Shown: in pieces, positions 54,982 to 63,831 of the stretch
Numbering within the stretch: position 1 is the first letter of the stretch
How the letters are laid out: each line of letters begins with the position of its first letter
NCBI GenBank assembly: GCA_903892355.1
Contig: CAITIE010000106.1
Location: 1-64,000, forward strand
DNA from: an uncultured Pirellula sp.
GTDB lineage: Bacteria > Planctomycetota > Planctomycetia > Pirellulales > Pirellulaceae
Direction of reading: 5' to 3'
DNA: 64,000 bases
The notes under the pieces: generated by a model
Seen by the model: only the letters and a program-made list of their open reading frames with translations
What the model was told of the DNA's origin: nothing
Database searches by the model: none
Program-made: the position numbers and the translations under genes

Positions 54982-55374
54982 GGGTTATTGCCTGCAGACA
55001 CAGCTTGGAGTTCCCAAACACCACCCTATGGGTGCCTTATTTTGCGCTTATTGAGGGCGATTCTCGGCAGACCGCCCCTTGGGGTGGATACCTAGATTGC
55101 CTGCGTTGCGTCAATAGTGATCGTTGCGAATGCCCCCTTCTCCGTAGTTTCTCTGTGGCTTCAGGTTCTCTGTGGCTTCAGGTTCTCTGTGGCTTCTCCG
55201 TGGACGAAGGGTTCGTTCGCTGTGGGGAATTGGATAGACAGCAATTCCGTCCGAGGAGCTTGTTGGGTATCCTTACCCGCGGTTTATCATTCATCCGTTG
55301 GCGATGTATTGCTCTGTTCGTTGGATGTACCGCTCGTTGCATCTCTTGTTAAATTCGATCGGGCTCAAGGACTC
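54982..55374. other. Intergenic region with 17-bp repeats upstream of rdgB
   Basis: About 390 bases between the divergent FlgI-like gene and rdgB. It holds a tandem repeat (55149-55196). An open frame in line with rdgB runs back to 55117 through the repeat, but similarity to the family starts only after 55375. No other gene is apparent. Confidence 0.55.
55149..55196. repeat. 17-bp tandem repeat, nearly three copies
   Basis: ttctctgtggcttcagg occurs at 55149-55165 and 55166-55182, followed by a partial copy (14 bases) to 55196. It lies about 180 bases upstream of the rdgB start. Confidence 0.92.
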
Positions 55375-56025
55375 ATGTCGGAATCCCACAATCAAACTCC
55401 TGAAAAACGCTTGCTGCTCGGAACGAGCAACCGTAAGAAAATCGTCGAGCTCGAGGCCCATCTCAAACCTCGCGGGTTTACGCTGCGGACCCCTTCGGAT
55501 TTCCCCGACACCATCGATGTCGAGGAGACGGGGGCGACGTTTATGGACAATGCCCGATTGAAGGCCGTTGCACAGGCAACCGGCCGAGCGATGTGGGCGA
55601 TCGGTGAAGATAGCGGCTTGTGCGTGCCAGCCCTCGGGGGATTGCCAGGGGTGATTTCCGCCCGATTCAGTGGCACCGGTCCGTCCCTGCAAGGTGCCAC
55701 CGACCAAACCAACAACGCAAAGTTGCTGGAGGTGATGCAAGCATTCGGGCCCAATGAACGCGACGCATACTATGTCTCGACCATTGCGTTAGCAAACCCA
55801 CAAGGTGAAATCTTGATCGAGTCCTCGGGTGAATGTTGGGGGCGGATCCTATCGGCGCCGCGAGGTGAAGGTGGGTTTGGGTACGACCCGCTGTTCGAGG
55901 TCCGCGAGTATCACCGAACTTTTGCGGAACTGGGGTTGGAAGTGAAACGAGCGATCAGTCATCGCTCTCGGGCCCTCCGCCAATTCCTTCGACAACTCGA
56001 CGCCTTGGATGTTTTCCATCGATGA
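55375..56025 (+). CDS. rdgB: XTP/dITP diphosphatase (RdgB/HAM1)
   Basis: A 216-residue house-cleaning nucleoside triphosphate pyrophosphatase that removes dITP, XTP and ITP from the pool and so prevents their use in DNA and RNA. Family motifs are LLLGTSNRKKIVELEAHL (usually ATxNxxKxxEl), ETGATFMDNARLKA, AIGEDSGLCVPALGG, GVISARFSG, EGGFGYDPLF and AISHRSRAL. ATG 55375 lies at the start of the family domain with AAGGA five bases upstream. The next gene starts ten bases after its stop. Confidence 0.96.
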   Translation: MSESHNQTPEKRLLLGTSNRKKIVELEAHLKPRGFTLRTPSDFPDTIDVEETGATFMDNARLKAVAQATGRAMWAIGEDSGLCVPALGGLPGVISARFSGTGPSLQGATDQTNNAKLLEVMQAFGPNERDAYYVSTIALANPQGEILIESSGECWGRILSAPRGEGGFGYDPLFEVREYHRTFAELGLEVKRAISHRSRALRQFLRQLDALDVFHR

Positions 56026-56035
56026 GTAACCATTC

Positions 56036-57007
56036 ATGACACTTGAACCACGATGGCCCAAATACGCCTTGCGATTGGCGGCGATTCACAATTGGTTATG
56101 GGGCGCCTGGGTGATCCTTTGTCCCAACCAGCTTTTTGATTTCATGGGGATGGATCGACCGAACCACCTGTGGATCTGGCAAGGCGTAGGGATGCTGGTG
56201 GCGGTTTTCGGCATCGGATATTGGCTCGCGGCAAACGATTTTCGAAGGCATTGGCCCGTCGTCCTGATGGGCTTGGTCGGTAAACTTCTCGGTCCAGTTG
56301 GTTTCTTCCAATCCGCGATCACCGGTCAAGTTCCTTGGTCGCTGGGGCCGCTGCTTTTGATCCAAGATATCCCGTGGTGGTTTCCGTTGGGAGCGATGCT
56401 GTACCTGACATTCCGCGACCACTCCGATCCGAAAAGTCGATCGGTCGCAGGATCGCTTGCGGATTGGACGCTTGACCAAGCCAACGCGCTGGCGATAGCA
56501 ACCAACGGCAAATCGATTGCGGCGATGAGCGCCGAGCAAGACGTCTTGCTCGTGTTCTTACGTCACGCTGGTTGCACCTTTTGTCGTGAGACGCTCGACG
56601 AGCTAAGAAGTACACGTAGCGCTTGGACCGGTTTGGGGATGTTGCCGGTGGTGGTCCACATGGGGAGCGACGAGGAAGGCCGAGGCATGATGCAGCACTT
56701 CGATCTATCGGATCTCCCGACGATCAGCGACCCGGACTGCAGGCTCTTTCGAGCGTATCAATTACCGCGAGGAAACCTCTCGCAGCTCTTTGGCTGGAAT
56801 GTTTGGCTTCGCGGTTTTATCGTAGCCATCGTGAAGGGGTATGGCTTCGGAAAAATCCGAGGGGATGGATTCCAGTTATCGGGAGCCTTTTTGGTTCGCC
56901 ACGGAAAAATTATCAAGGCGAACCCATCCAAAGACGCCGCGGATAGCTGCCCGTGGAAACCGATCGTGAACGATTCGGTGTCGAGCCGTGCACCAAGATC
57001 CGTATAA
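56036..57007 (+). CDS. Four-helix membrane protein fused to a thioredoxin-like (AhpC/TSA_2, SelL-like) domain
   Basis: A 323-residue fusion. Residues 1-130 have about four membrane helices (LWIWQGVGMLVAVFGIGYWL, WPVVLMGLVGKLLGPVGFFQ). Residues about 140-310 form a peroxiredoxin-like thioredoxin fold: LLVFLRHAGCTFCRETLDEL with Cys180-x-x-Cys183, then VVVHMGSDEEGRGM and SGAFLVRHGKIIKA. The soluble part resembles the SelL-like/AhpC-TSA_2 family, in which a C-x-x-C or U-x-x-U pair reduces disulphides. The membrane half could be the quinone or redox partner, which is inference. It follows rdgB by ten bases and may be cotranscribed. Confidence 0.82.
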   Translation: MTLEPRWPKYALRLAAIHNWLWGAWVILCPNQLFDFMGMDRPNHLWIWQGVGMLVAVFGIGYWLAANDFRRHWPVVLMGLVGKLLGPVGFFQSAITGQVPWSLGPLLLIQDIPWWFPLGAMLYLTFRDHSDPKSRSVAGSLADWTLDQANALAIATNGKSIAAMSAEQDVLLVFLRHAGCTFCRETLDELRSTRSAWTGLGMLPVVVHMGSDEEGRGMMQHFDLSDLPTISDPDCRLFRAYQLPRGNLSQLFGWNVWLRGFIVAIVKGYGFGKIRGDGFQLSGAFLVRHGKIIKANPSKDAADSCPWKPIVNDSVSSRAPRSV

Positions 57008-57137
57008 GCAAGCGGACCCTCCGTCCGAGCCACGCGTGTAAGCAAGTGGCGGCTGGACGTTGGAACCTGATATCCCCCGGTGCTAGACATGATCAAGACT
57101 AGCCTAGCGATTGTTGGGATCGATTTTTCAACGAACT

Positions 57138-57157
57138 TTCTAGTATGTTCTAGTATG
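57138..57157. repeat. 10-bp tandem duplication across a stop codon
   Basis: ttctagtatg occurs at 57138-57147 and 57148-57157. The stop codon of the DUF1080 gene (57150-57152, minus strand) lies in the second copy. Confidence 0.85.
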
Positions 57158-57863
57158 TCTTCAGCATGATGTTCTTGAACTGCACCTTCATCGGTGGTCC
57201 AGCGTGGAGTTGCAAGGCGAGGACACCTTCCGCGGCCGATTTGCCTGGTTCGCTATCTTGCAATTCGGACATCAGAACATCGTTGATGTAGTGCTGAAGC
57301 ACGTTGCCACGAGCCACAATTTTGTACTTGTTCCAACCATCGAATTTGATTTGTCCCAGCAGTGCATCGGCGTCACCGGTGGAACCGATGCGGCTCTTCT
57401 TTCCATCCTTGTCGACCGCGATGATCTCGCCTCTCTCGGCCATGATCCCACGTCCGCGTTCTTCGTAGTTGATCCCCATGTATCGCTTGTTCGCGTCGAT
57501 GTCGGCTTGGTAACCACCCACGACAAACTTTTCCTTGTCGAAGACTTTGCTGCGGTACTGGATCCCGGAATTGCCACCCGCGATCTTGAACTCTAACGTC
57601 AATTCGAAATCCTTGACTGGTTTTTCGTAGACGATAAACGTATTTCCACCGATAGGTGCATCCGCTTTGTTCTCGCCGGTGATCGCCCCGTCTTCGATGC
57701 TCCAGTTGGCAGATAGGCCGGACCACCCGTTTAATGACTTGCCATCGAAGATCGAGACAGCGGCGGGTTCATTCGCCGCAGGCTTTTTGTCTTGAGCCAG
57801 AGAAACCGTGGCAGTGAACAAAGCGACTACGGCGAGAGAAAACAACATGTTGCGCGAACTCAT
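57150..57863 (-). CDS. Secreted DUF1080 protein (3-keto-disaccharide hydrolase-like)
   Basis: A 237-residue exported protein. The signal peptide is MLFSLAVVALFTATVSLAQ. The body is a DUF1080 beta-sandwich of concanavalin-like type: FDGKSLNGWSGLSANWSIED, FELTLEFKIAGGNSGIQYRS, WNKYKIVARGNVLQHYINDV and GVLALQLHAGPPMKVQFKNI. The family is expanded in planctomycetes and some members hydrolyse 3-ketoglycosides; the substrate here is unknown. Its start follows the CorC-type gene by three bases, so they are read together. Confidence 0.94.
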   Translation of the reverse strand: MSSRNMLFSLAVVALFTATVSLAQDKKPAANEPAAVSIFDGKSLNGWSGLSANWSIEDGAITGENKADAPIGGNTFIVYEKPVKDFELTLEFKIAGGNSGIQYRSKVFDKEKFVVGGYQADIDANKRYMGINYEERGRGIMAERGEIIAVDKDGKKSRIGSTGDADALLGQIKFDGWNKYKIVARGNVLQHYINDVLMSELQDSEPGKSAAEGVLALQLHAGPPMKVQFKNIMLKTY

Positions 57864-57866
57864 GAA

Positions 57867-59177
57867 TTAATCCTTCAGAGGTGAGAGGGTGAATCGTACT
57901 TTGGTCGCACGATCGTCTGATACCGATAATACTTTGGCAGTGACTCCTGGCAACTCGATCACGTCCCCCGCGACCAGAAGCCGTTCGGCTTGATGGACGA
58001 GGAGCCCCGCGACCGTGTCGACGTCAGCCTCTTCGAATTGGATCCCGAGGCGATTTTCCAAGGAATCTACGGCGGTGGATCCAAGAACCACCCAGGAATC
58101 GGGTCCGTCGGGCACAATTTCTGGCTCTTCGACATCGAACTCGTCGGCGACGTCGCCGATGATTTCTTCCATCACGTTTTCGAGAGTTACGATCCCGATG
58201 ATCATGCCATATTCATCCACCACAAATGCCATATGTTGGTGGGTGCCTTGGAAGTGCCGCAGCAATTTGCTGATCGGCATGTTCTCGGGGACCTTTTTCG
58301 GAGGTCGCATCAACGAGGTCCAGTCGAATCCTTTTTGGATATTGGCACCGGTGATGTCTTTAACGTGCAATACACCAAGAACCGTGTCGAGCGAGCCGTC
58401 GCAAACCGGATAGCGAGTGTGTTTGGTCCGGCGAATCATCGCCAAAATCGAATCGCTATCTTCATTCATGTCGATGAAGTCGATATCGTTCCTGGGGACC
58501 ATGATCCGACGGCAAACCATGTCGTCGAATTCGAAAACAGCGTTGATCAGGCTATGTTCGCTGCGAGTTAGGTTCCCGTGCACGTGAGCTTCGCGCAGGA
58601 GCGCCCGGATTTCCTCTTCGGTGTACGGGATCGCGCTCTTCGATTTTTCCGTCGCGCCCAGCAGCTTCAGGAGCCAATCGGTCGATGCGCTGAGGACGAC
58701 CATCAAGGGATAGGAGAGGATGTAAAAAATCTGAAGCGGCAGCGCGCACAGCAACAGCAAACCTTCCGGTTTACGGATCGCGAAAACCTTGGGCGCTTGT
58801 TCGCCGATCACCAAGTGCAATGCAGTCACCACGGTGAAGGAGATGGCAAATGCCACTGCATGCACTACGGATTCGGATTCCACGCCGATGGCGCGGAGGA
58901 CAGGCTCGACGAAATGGGCGAAGGCGGGTTCTCCGATCGCACCGAGGGCCAAACTAGCCATGGTGATGCCGAGCTGGCAAGCGGATAGGGAACGCTCGAG
59001 GCGCTGAGCTAACCAGCGAGCCGTCCTTGCGAAAAGACGACGCTCCGCCACCATGTGCTCAATGCGGCTAAGCCGAATCTTGACCAGAGCAAACTCGGCA
59101 GCTACGAAAAATCCATTGACGACGACCAAAACCAGGGCCGTAAGGATCTTTGCCAGATCCGGAAACCATTCAGGCAT
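57867..59177 (-). CDS. CNNM/CorC-type protein with CBS pair (hemolysin family)
   Basis: A 436-residue membrane protein. An N-terminal DUF21/CNNM domain of about three membrane helices (ALVLVVVNGFFVAAEFALVK, ALPLQIFYILSYPLMVVL) is followed by the linker EEEIRALLREAHVHGNLTR. Next come a CBS pair (VPRNDIDFIDMNEDSDSILA, MAFVVDEYGMIIGIVTLENV) and a CorC_HlyC transporter-associated domain at the end. Such proteins are linked to Mg2+/Co2+ export or resistance; the old name hemolysin is historical. ATG 59177 starts the first helix. It is upstream of the DUF1080 gene with a three-base gap. Confidence 0.93.
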   Translation of the reverse strand: MPEWFPDLAKILTALVLVVVNGFFVAAEFALVKIRLSRIEHMVAERRLFARTARWLAQRLERSLSACQLGITMASLALGAIGEPAFAHFVEPVLRAIGVESESVVHAVAFAISFTVVTALHLVIGEQAPKVFAIRKPEGLLLLCALPLQIFYILSYPLMVVLSASTDWLLKLLGATEKSKSAIPYTEEEIRALLREAHVHGNLTRSEHSLINAVFEFDDMVCRRIMVPRNDIDFIDMNEDSDSILAMIRRTKHTRYPVCDGSLDTVLGVLHVKDITGANIQKGFDWTSLMRPPKKVPENMPISKLLRHFQGTHQHMAFVVDEYGMIIGIVTLENVMEEIIGDVADEFDVEEPEIVPDGPDSWVVLGSTAVDSLENRLGIQFEEADVDTVAGLLVHQAERLLVAGDVIELPGVTAKVLSVSDDRATKVRFTLSPLKD

Positions 59178-59595
59178 CGTTAGTAGGACTAATCCTCCGA
59201 GGCGGTAACAACAAGAGCAACGAAAAAGCTCGATTTGCCACGGTCAGTGTATCTCAAAGGGTATCTCCCGTGTTGTACTCCAGCCGAAAATCCACCCAAC
59301 AAGAGCTCTTTTCCGCTAAACGGTAGATTCGACGCAATCCCCCCAGCTTGACCGATCGATTCCCGGGGATCAATTCGCCCACCTATTTCATCGTTTCGCT
59401 CAATTTCAACTCGGGGAAATCCGAAGCAAGTTGCAAACTTGGATGGCGTCTGTATTCCTTGTGCTCGCGGGTTAGCGATGTGTTTTGCGGAAATCTATCC
59501 TGCGGAACTAAATGCTTGTGCCGCGTCCACTTTCGCTCGGGATTGCCGACACCCGCTGTTTGCGATTGTCTTTCCCCATCCTTCCTTCCTGGGTA
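59178..59595. other. Intergenic region between CorC-type and BON genes
   Basis: About 420 bases between divergent genes. I see no repeat, hairpin or protein-like open frame that I can support. The frame of the BON gene extends back to 59512, but the extra part (to the ATG at 59596) has low similarity to any export signal. Confidence 0.5.
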
Positions 59596-59823
59596 ATGCT
59601 TCCTATCGTGCAATCCGCTCCTTTGCTCCACCGACTCGATACCGCCCTTCGCAGCCATCCACACCTCAACCGACAAAACGTATTCCTCGAGAGCGACCCA
59701 ACGCACGTTGTTCTTCGAGGCACCGTCGATTCGTTCTTTCGTAAGCAAATGGTCCAAGAGGCCATCCGCAAGGTGGATGGGATCACCGACGTGAAGATCA
59801 GGAACTTGATCGAGGTTAAGTAA
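59596..59823 (+). CDS. Small BON-domain protein
   Basis: A 75-residue protein with a single BON domain: helix LLHRLDTALRSHPHL, then VVLRGTVDSFFRKQMVQEAI and DVKIRNLIEVK. BON domains bind phospholipid membranes, and proteins of this kind help keep the envelope stable. It lacks an evident signal peptide if ATG 59596 is used; TTG 59512 is an alternative start. It converges with the ceramidase-like gene (45-base gap). Confidence 0.65.
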   Translation: MLPIVQSAPLLHRLDTALRSHPHLNRQNVFLESDPTHVVLRGTVDSFFRKQMVQEAIRKVDGITDVKIRNLIEVK

Positions 59824-59868
59824 CCTCGGGCTCACGTTTTTGAGAATCGAATCGGGGAACCATCGGGA

Positions 59869-61341
59869 TCACTTGGGCAGAGCTTCGGTCTGCGTCTGCT
59901 GCGACCTTGCATATTCAACCTCGCGTTTGGCAGCATCCGCTCCTAGCGGCGCGATTGATTTGGCTTCGACACCGAGCAGTTTCTGAATTGTCTTGATCAG
60001 TACTACTTCGCACTCGGGTGAAACGAGCGAGGACCTAGCCTCCATTTCATAGCCCCCTTGTTCGTAGGCGATCGCTGTTCCGATGTAGCACGGGGCATAA
60101 TCCCCGTACGCGGCCGTGGCCACAAATTCTCCTGGCAGCATTTCCGCTGCGGCCAATTGGTACTCGATAAAAAGTTCGCCCGGCAGATGGAGGATCCGTG
60201 CTGGTCCCAGCTTCAGACAACTCGCGACGATGGGGTCGCCCTCTGCGCAACGGGTTAACCAAACCCATTGGGTCGCAGCATATATCCTTTCTTTCGGTGT
60301 TTTATTAGGATCCGAGATTACGGCCATCAGAGGGTCGCGGTCCATCCTTTTGGTGGGTGGCAATCGTAACTCGCTCGTTGCCCAATGCAGATCCTGGCCG
60401 TTGATTGGGATCTTCTTTTCCTCATCCAAGGCTCGTTTCATGCCATCCGCCATCCGTTCCGCAAGAACGGGACGGTTCTCCGGTGATCCGTCATTGTATT
60501 TCCCGGCACCAACATTTCCTGCGGCTCCACAGAAATGAACATGCAGGGTGCCGGTTTCTTTTTGCCTGGCGTTGCGAGCCAATCCCGGGAAGTCGGGATT
60601 CACTTCCCCTTTTCCGTAAAAGCTTTGCGGGTGGGTGGCATAGTACGTCAGCACCGCAACCCGGTTGTCTCCATCGAAGAAGCTGATCGATCGAACCCAT
60701 GGATCGATCACTCCTTCGGGTGCGGCGCGCACCGCTGGATCTTTGGTCGCGGTCCATCGCACCGCAGCAACTTTACCATCGGCGCCTAATACGCGACGGT
60801 TGGAACCGACCCGCTCAACGGCCGCTTGTCCCAACCCGATTTCTGAAACCCGAATCGGTTTTTTGACCGCAGCATCGATTGCCTCCACCGCCCTCGCGAT
60901 GACTTGATTGGAGACGCTCGAATCAAAAATAATGCCGCTCGCACCATGCGATTTGGCAAGCGCATCGGCTGAAAAATCGCACCAGGGTGCGTCGTGTTGA
61001 TGCAAGGTGTGCACCGCGACACGCTCTGGGGTCGTTCCCGCAGCAATCGCAAGGCGTTCCCGGAAAACTCGGTTCCCCTCATTGCCGATCCCCAGCCAAT
61101 CGACCGCGCATAGCACCACAGGCTTCTCATCCGAGAGCAACACGATCCCGCGGCATCGGAGCGACTCGACGATGGCTGTGGTGGAACTGTACGGCAAGGC
61201 GCTTCCGATCGGAGGGGTTGCGTCCACATCGAACGGTGCTATCTGCAATGCCGTTGGAGGCTGCCCATGAACCATCGCCAAGGTGCATGCCAAAGTCATC
61301 AAGCAGGAACAGGATACGAACTGTGTGATGTTTCGAAGCAT
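59869..61341 (-). CDS. Exported ceramidase-like protein (neutral/alkaline ceramidase N-domain type)
   Basis: A 490-residue protein of the neutral/alkaline non-lysosomal ceramidase-like group. The signal peptide is LMTLACTLAMVHG. Conserved spots are ALQIAPFDVDATPPIGSALP (family start: AG.A..DITPP.G), VVLCAVDWLGIGN, VHTLHQHDAPWCD (metal-site histidines), LTYYATHPQSFYGKG and HFCGAAGNVGAGKYNDGS. Many planctomycetes carry such proteins without sphingolipids of the usual kind, so the substrate is uncertain. It stands alone on the minus strand and is divergent from the thioesterase gene. Confidence 0.9.
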   Translation of the reverse strand: MLRNITQFVSCSCLMTLACTLAMVHGQPPTALQIAPFDVDATPPIGSALPYSSTTAIVESLRCRGIVLLSDEKPVVLCAVDWLGIGNEGNRVFRERLAIAAGTTPERVAVHTLHQHDAPWCDFSADALAKSHGASGIIFDSSVSNQVIARAVEAIDAAVKKPIRVSEIGLGQAAVERVGSNRRVLGADGKVAAVRWTATKDPAVRAAPEGVIDPWVRSISFFDGDNRVAVLTYYATHPQSFYGKGEVNPDFPGLARNARQKETGTLHVHFCGAAGNVGAGKYNDGSPENRPVLAERMADGMKRALDEEKKIPINGQDLHWATSELRLPPTKRMDRDPLMAVISDPNKTPKERIYAATQWVWLTRCAEGDPIVASCLKLGPARILHLPGELFIEYQLAAAEMLPGEFVATAAYGDYAPCYIGTAIAYEQGGYEMEARSSLVSPECEVVLIKTIQKLLGVEAKSIAPLGADAAKREVEYARSQQTQTEALPK

Positions 61342-61532
61342 CGCTGATTTCCATAGAGGAAGAACCGAAGTACTTCACGCATTATACCAGCCGTGGCGGA
61401 GCCAGTCACAGTCGCCCCGCGTTTGAGTTCCTGGCATCGTTGCGGTACGTTATAAATTACCAAGAGAGTCTAGGTGCGATCCTGGAAATATAGCCTCAGC
61501 CATTGAATGGCCTTAAGCAGTTAGCCCACTGA

Positions 61533-62018
61533 ATGTCTGCCATGATCGAAGTCTTCTACCATGAACTCATCGTCTCCCAGGAGGATATCGATAGCCTCGG
61601 CCACGTGAATAATGTGGTGTATATCCAATGGATGCAAGACGCCGCGCTCGCGCATTCGGCGGCGCTCGGGTGGCCTGCACGGCGCTACCATGAAATGCGC
61701 GCTGGCTGGGTCGCACGGCTTCATCAAATTGAATATCTCCAACCCGCACACGCAGGGGATTTGGTGCGAGTGAAAACCTGGGTCGCCGACATGAAAAAGG
61801 TTACCTCGCTTCGGAAGTATGAAATCATACGGGTCACGACAACCGGTTCGGAAAACAGTGAGTCGGGTACCAAAGAGGTGGTTCTCGCGGTCGCTCACAC
61901 CAATTGGGCCTTCATCGATTTTACGACCCGCACTCCCAAACGCATTCCACCGCAAATCGCGTCTGCGTACCAACCGGTGACGAACATTGTCCGTAACCGG
62001 TCTGAGGGCGAGAAATAG
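61533..62018 (+). CDS. Acyl-CoA thioesterase of the hotdog (4HBT) family
   Basis: A 161-residue hotdog-fold thioesterase that releases fatty or aromatic acids from CoA or acyl carrier protein. The family motif VSQEDIDSLGHVNNVVYIQW contains the catalytic Asp of 4HBT/YbgC-type enzymes (DxxxHVNN). ARLHQIEYLQPAHAGDLVRV and TNWAFIDFTTRTPKRIP follow. ATG 61533 starts the domain; an ATG at 61542 is three codons later. It converges with pepF (ten-base gap). Confidence 0.93.
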   Translation: MSAMIEVFYHELIVSQEDIDSLGHVNNVVYIQWMQDAALAHSAALGWPARRYHEMRAGWVARLHQIEYLQPAHAGDLVRVKTWVADMKKVTSLRKYEIIRVTTTGSENSESGTKEVVLAVAHTNWAFIDFTTRTPKRIPPQIASAYQPVTNIVRNRSEGEK

Positions 62019-62028
62019 CCAGCCATTT

Positions 62029-63831
62029 CTAAATCAGCCCATCGAGTTCATTAACAAGGGTTCCAAAACGCTTGAGTGCGGTTTGGACAGGTTCGGGACG
62101 GGTCATGTCGACCCCCGCGTCTCGCAACAAATCCAGCGGATCCTTCGAGCAGCCACCCTTCAGAAAACTCAGGTACTCCTCCAGCTCCTTCTTTCCGCCA
62201 TGCATCACGCGCTGCGAGAGCGCGATCGCCGCTGACAAACCGGTCGCGTACTTGTAAACATAAAAAGCCCGATAGAAGTGTGGGATCCGGAAACACTCCA
62301 GTTGCAGCTCTGGGTCGATCGCAAAGTTGGGGCCAAAGTAATCCTTGAGCAAGTCGCCATACACCCCTTTGAACGAAGCGACCGTCAACGGTTCGCCCGC
62401 CTCGGCCATCGCATGCGTCTTCTTTTCAAACTCAGCAAACATCGTTTGGCGAACGATCGTTGCTCGTATGCTATCGATCTCATGATTGATGATCGCCGCC
62501 CGCTCGGACTTGGACGTGGTATTTCGGATCAAGTATTCCGCGAGCAATTGCTCGTTGAATGTACTCGCTACTTCCGCGACGAAAATCGTGTAATTGTAGT
62601 ATTGGAACGGTTGGTTTCTCGCAGAGTAGTAACTGTGCATGGAGTGACCCGCTTCATGGGTCAACGTGAAGACATCGTTGAGGACATCCGGTTTGTAGTT
62701 CATCAAGATGTACGGGGCGCCATCGAACGTTCCGCAACTGAATGCACCGCTCTGCTTCCCTTGATTGGGATACCGATCGCTCCATCGGCCTCGCAATCCG
62801 TTCGCGAGTACGTTTCCATACTCCTCACCCAGAGGTGTCAGTGACTTGAGCACCAACTCGACCGCTTGGTCCCATGTGTGGTGGCTCGGCACATCATTCA
62901 AAATTGGGACGTAAGTATCGTAATGGTGGATATCGTCCAACCCCATTTTTCGGCGGCGCATGTCGAAGTAGGCGTGCACCGCGGGCAATTGCTCGCGCAC
63001 GGCTGCGATCAAATTATCGTAGACACTCACTGGGACATTGTCTGCGAACAACGACGACTCGAGCGCGCTCGGGTAGTTCCGGGCCTTGGCATAGTAAACA
63101 TCCGTATGAACGCTTCCAGCCAGTGTTGCGGTCAACGTATTCTCGTGACCTGCAAACTGCGCATAGTACTGGTGGAATGCTTGTCGTCGGACGTCGCGGT
63201 TGGGGGAGATGAGCAATCCGCTGAAGGTGGCGTTGGTCAACTCGATCTTCTGACCTTCGGCGACTTCGATCTCACCAAATTTCAAATCCGCATCATTGAG
63301 TTGTCGAAATGCCTTGCTCGCCGATTGGGCCATTTCCCCTTGCATGGCCAGCAGTCGTTCTTCCTTTTGTGACAACGTATGCGCTCGGTAGCGATCGATC
63401 CGTTCCAGCACCAATCGATAGGGGTTCAAAACGGGCGATGCCATCAACTCTCGGAGTCGCTCTTCGGGGATCGCCAGAATCTCGGGACGAATGAAGCTGG
63501 CGGCTTGAGAAGCTCGCGTCGCTAGATTCTGGTACTTGGCCGAAAAGGCTTGGTAGTGGCTATTCCCTTGGTCCTCGGTGGTCTTAAGGAACGCATAGGT
63601 TCCAATCCGTTCGGCCAATCGGTCGGTCCGAACATCGTGATCCAAACAAGCCACCAGCGTTTCTGCCGAATCGGCCAGCTTGCCTGCAAAGCTCGCAAAG
63701 CCTGCGATGCATGACTCCAATTCCGCTAGGGATGCGGTCCACGCTGCATCGTCAGGAAAAAGGGTGGATAGATCCCACGTATCACTGACGGCTACTTCGC
63801 TGCGTTTCGGGTTCTTCTGTACTGTCGCCAT
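62029..63831 (-). CDS. pepF: Oligoendopeptidase F (peptidase family M3)
   Basis: A 600-residue zinc endopeptidase that cuts oligopeptides in the cytosol. The HExxH zinc motif is FTLTHEAGHSMHSYYSARN. The third ligand is in FVAEVASTFNEQLLAEY (Glu). The N-terminal helical part (WDLSTLFPDDAAWTASLAEL) and DGAPYILMNYKPDVLNDVF fit the PepF/M3B family. The length is the usual 600. It converges with the thioesterase gene. The region from 63832 to the window edge holds no gene that I can support. Confidence 0.95.
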   Translation of the reverse strand: MATVQKNPKRSEVAVSDTWDLSTLFPDDAAWTASLAELESCIAGFASFAGKLADSAETLVACLDHDVRTDRLAERIGTYAFLKTTEDQGNSHYQAFSAKYQNLATRASQAASFIRPEILAIPEERLRELMASPVLNPYRLVLERIDRYRAHTLSQKEERLLAMQGEMAQSASKAFRQLNDADLKFGEIEVAEGQKIELTNATFSGLLISPNRDVRRQAFHQYYAQFAGHENTLTATLAGSVHTDVYYAKARNYPSALESSLFADNVPVSVYDNLIAAVREQLPAVHAYFDMRRRKMGLDDIHHYDTYVPILNDVPSHHTWDQAVELVLKSLTPLGEEYGNVLANGLRGRWSDRYPNQGKQSGAFSCGTFDGAPYILMNYKPDVLNDVFTLTHEAGHSMHSYYSARNQPFQYYNYTIFVAEVASTFNEQLLAEYLIRNTTSKSERAAIINHEIDSIRATIVRQTMFAEFEKKTHAMAEAGEPLTVASFKGVYGDLLKDYFGPNFAIDPELQLECFRIPHFYRAFYVYKYATGLSAAIALSQRVMHGGKKELEEYLSFLKGGCSKDPLDLLRDAGVDMTRPEPVQTALKRFGTLVNELDGLI

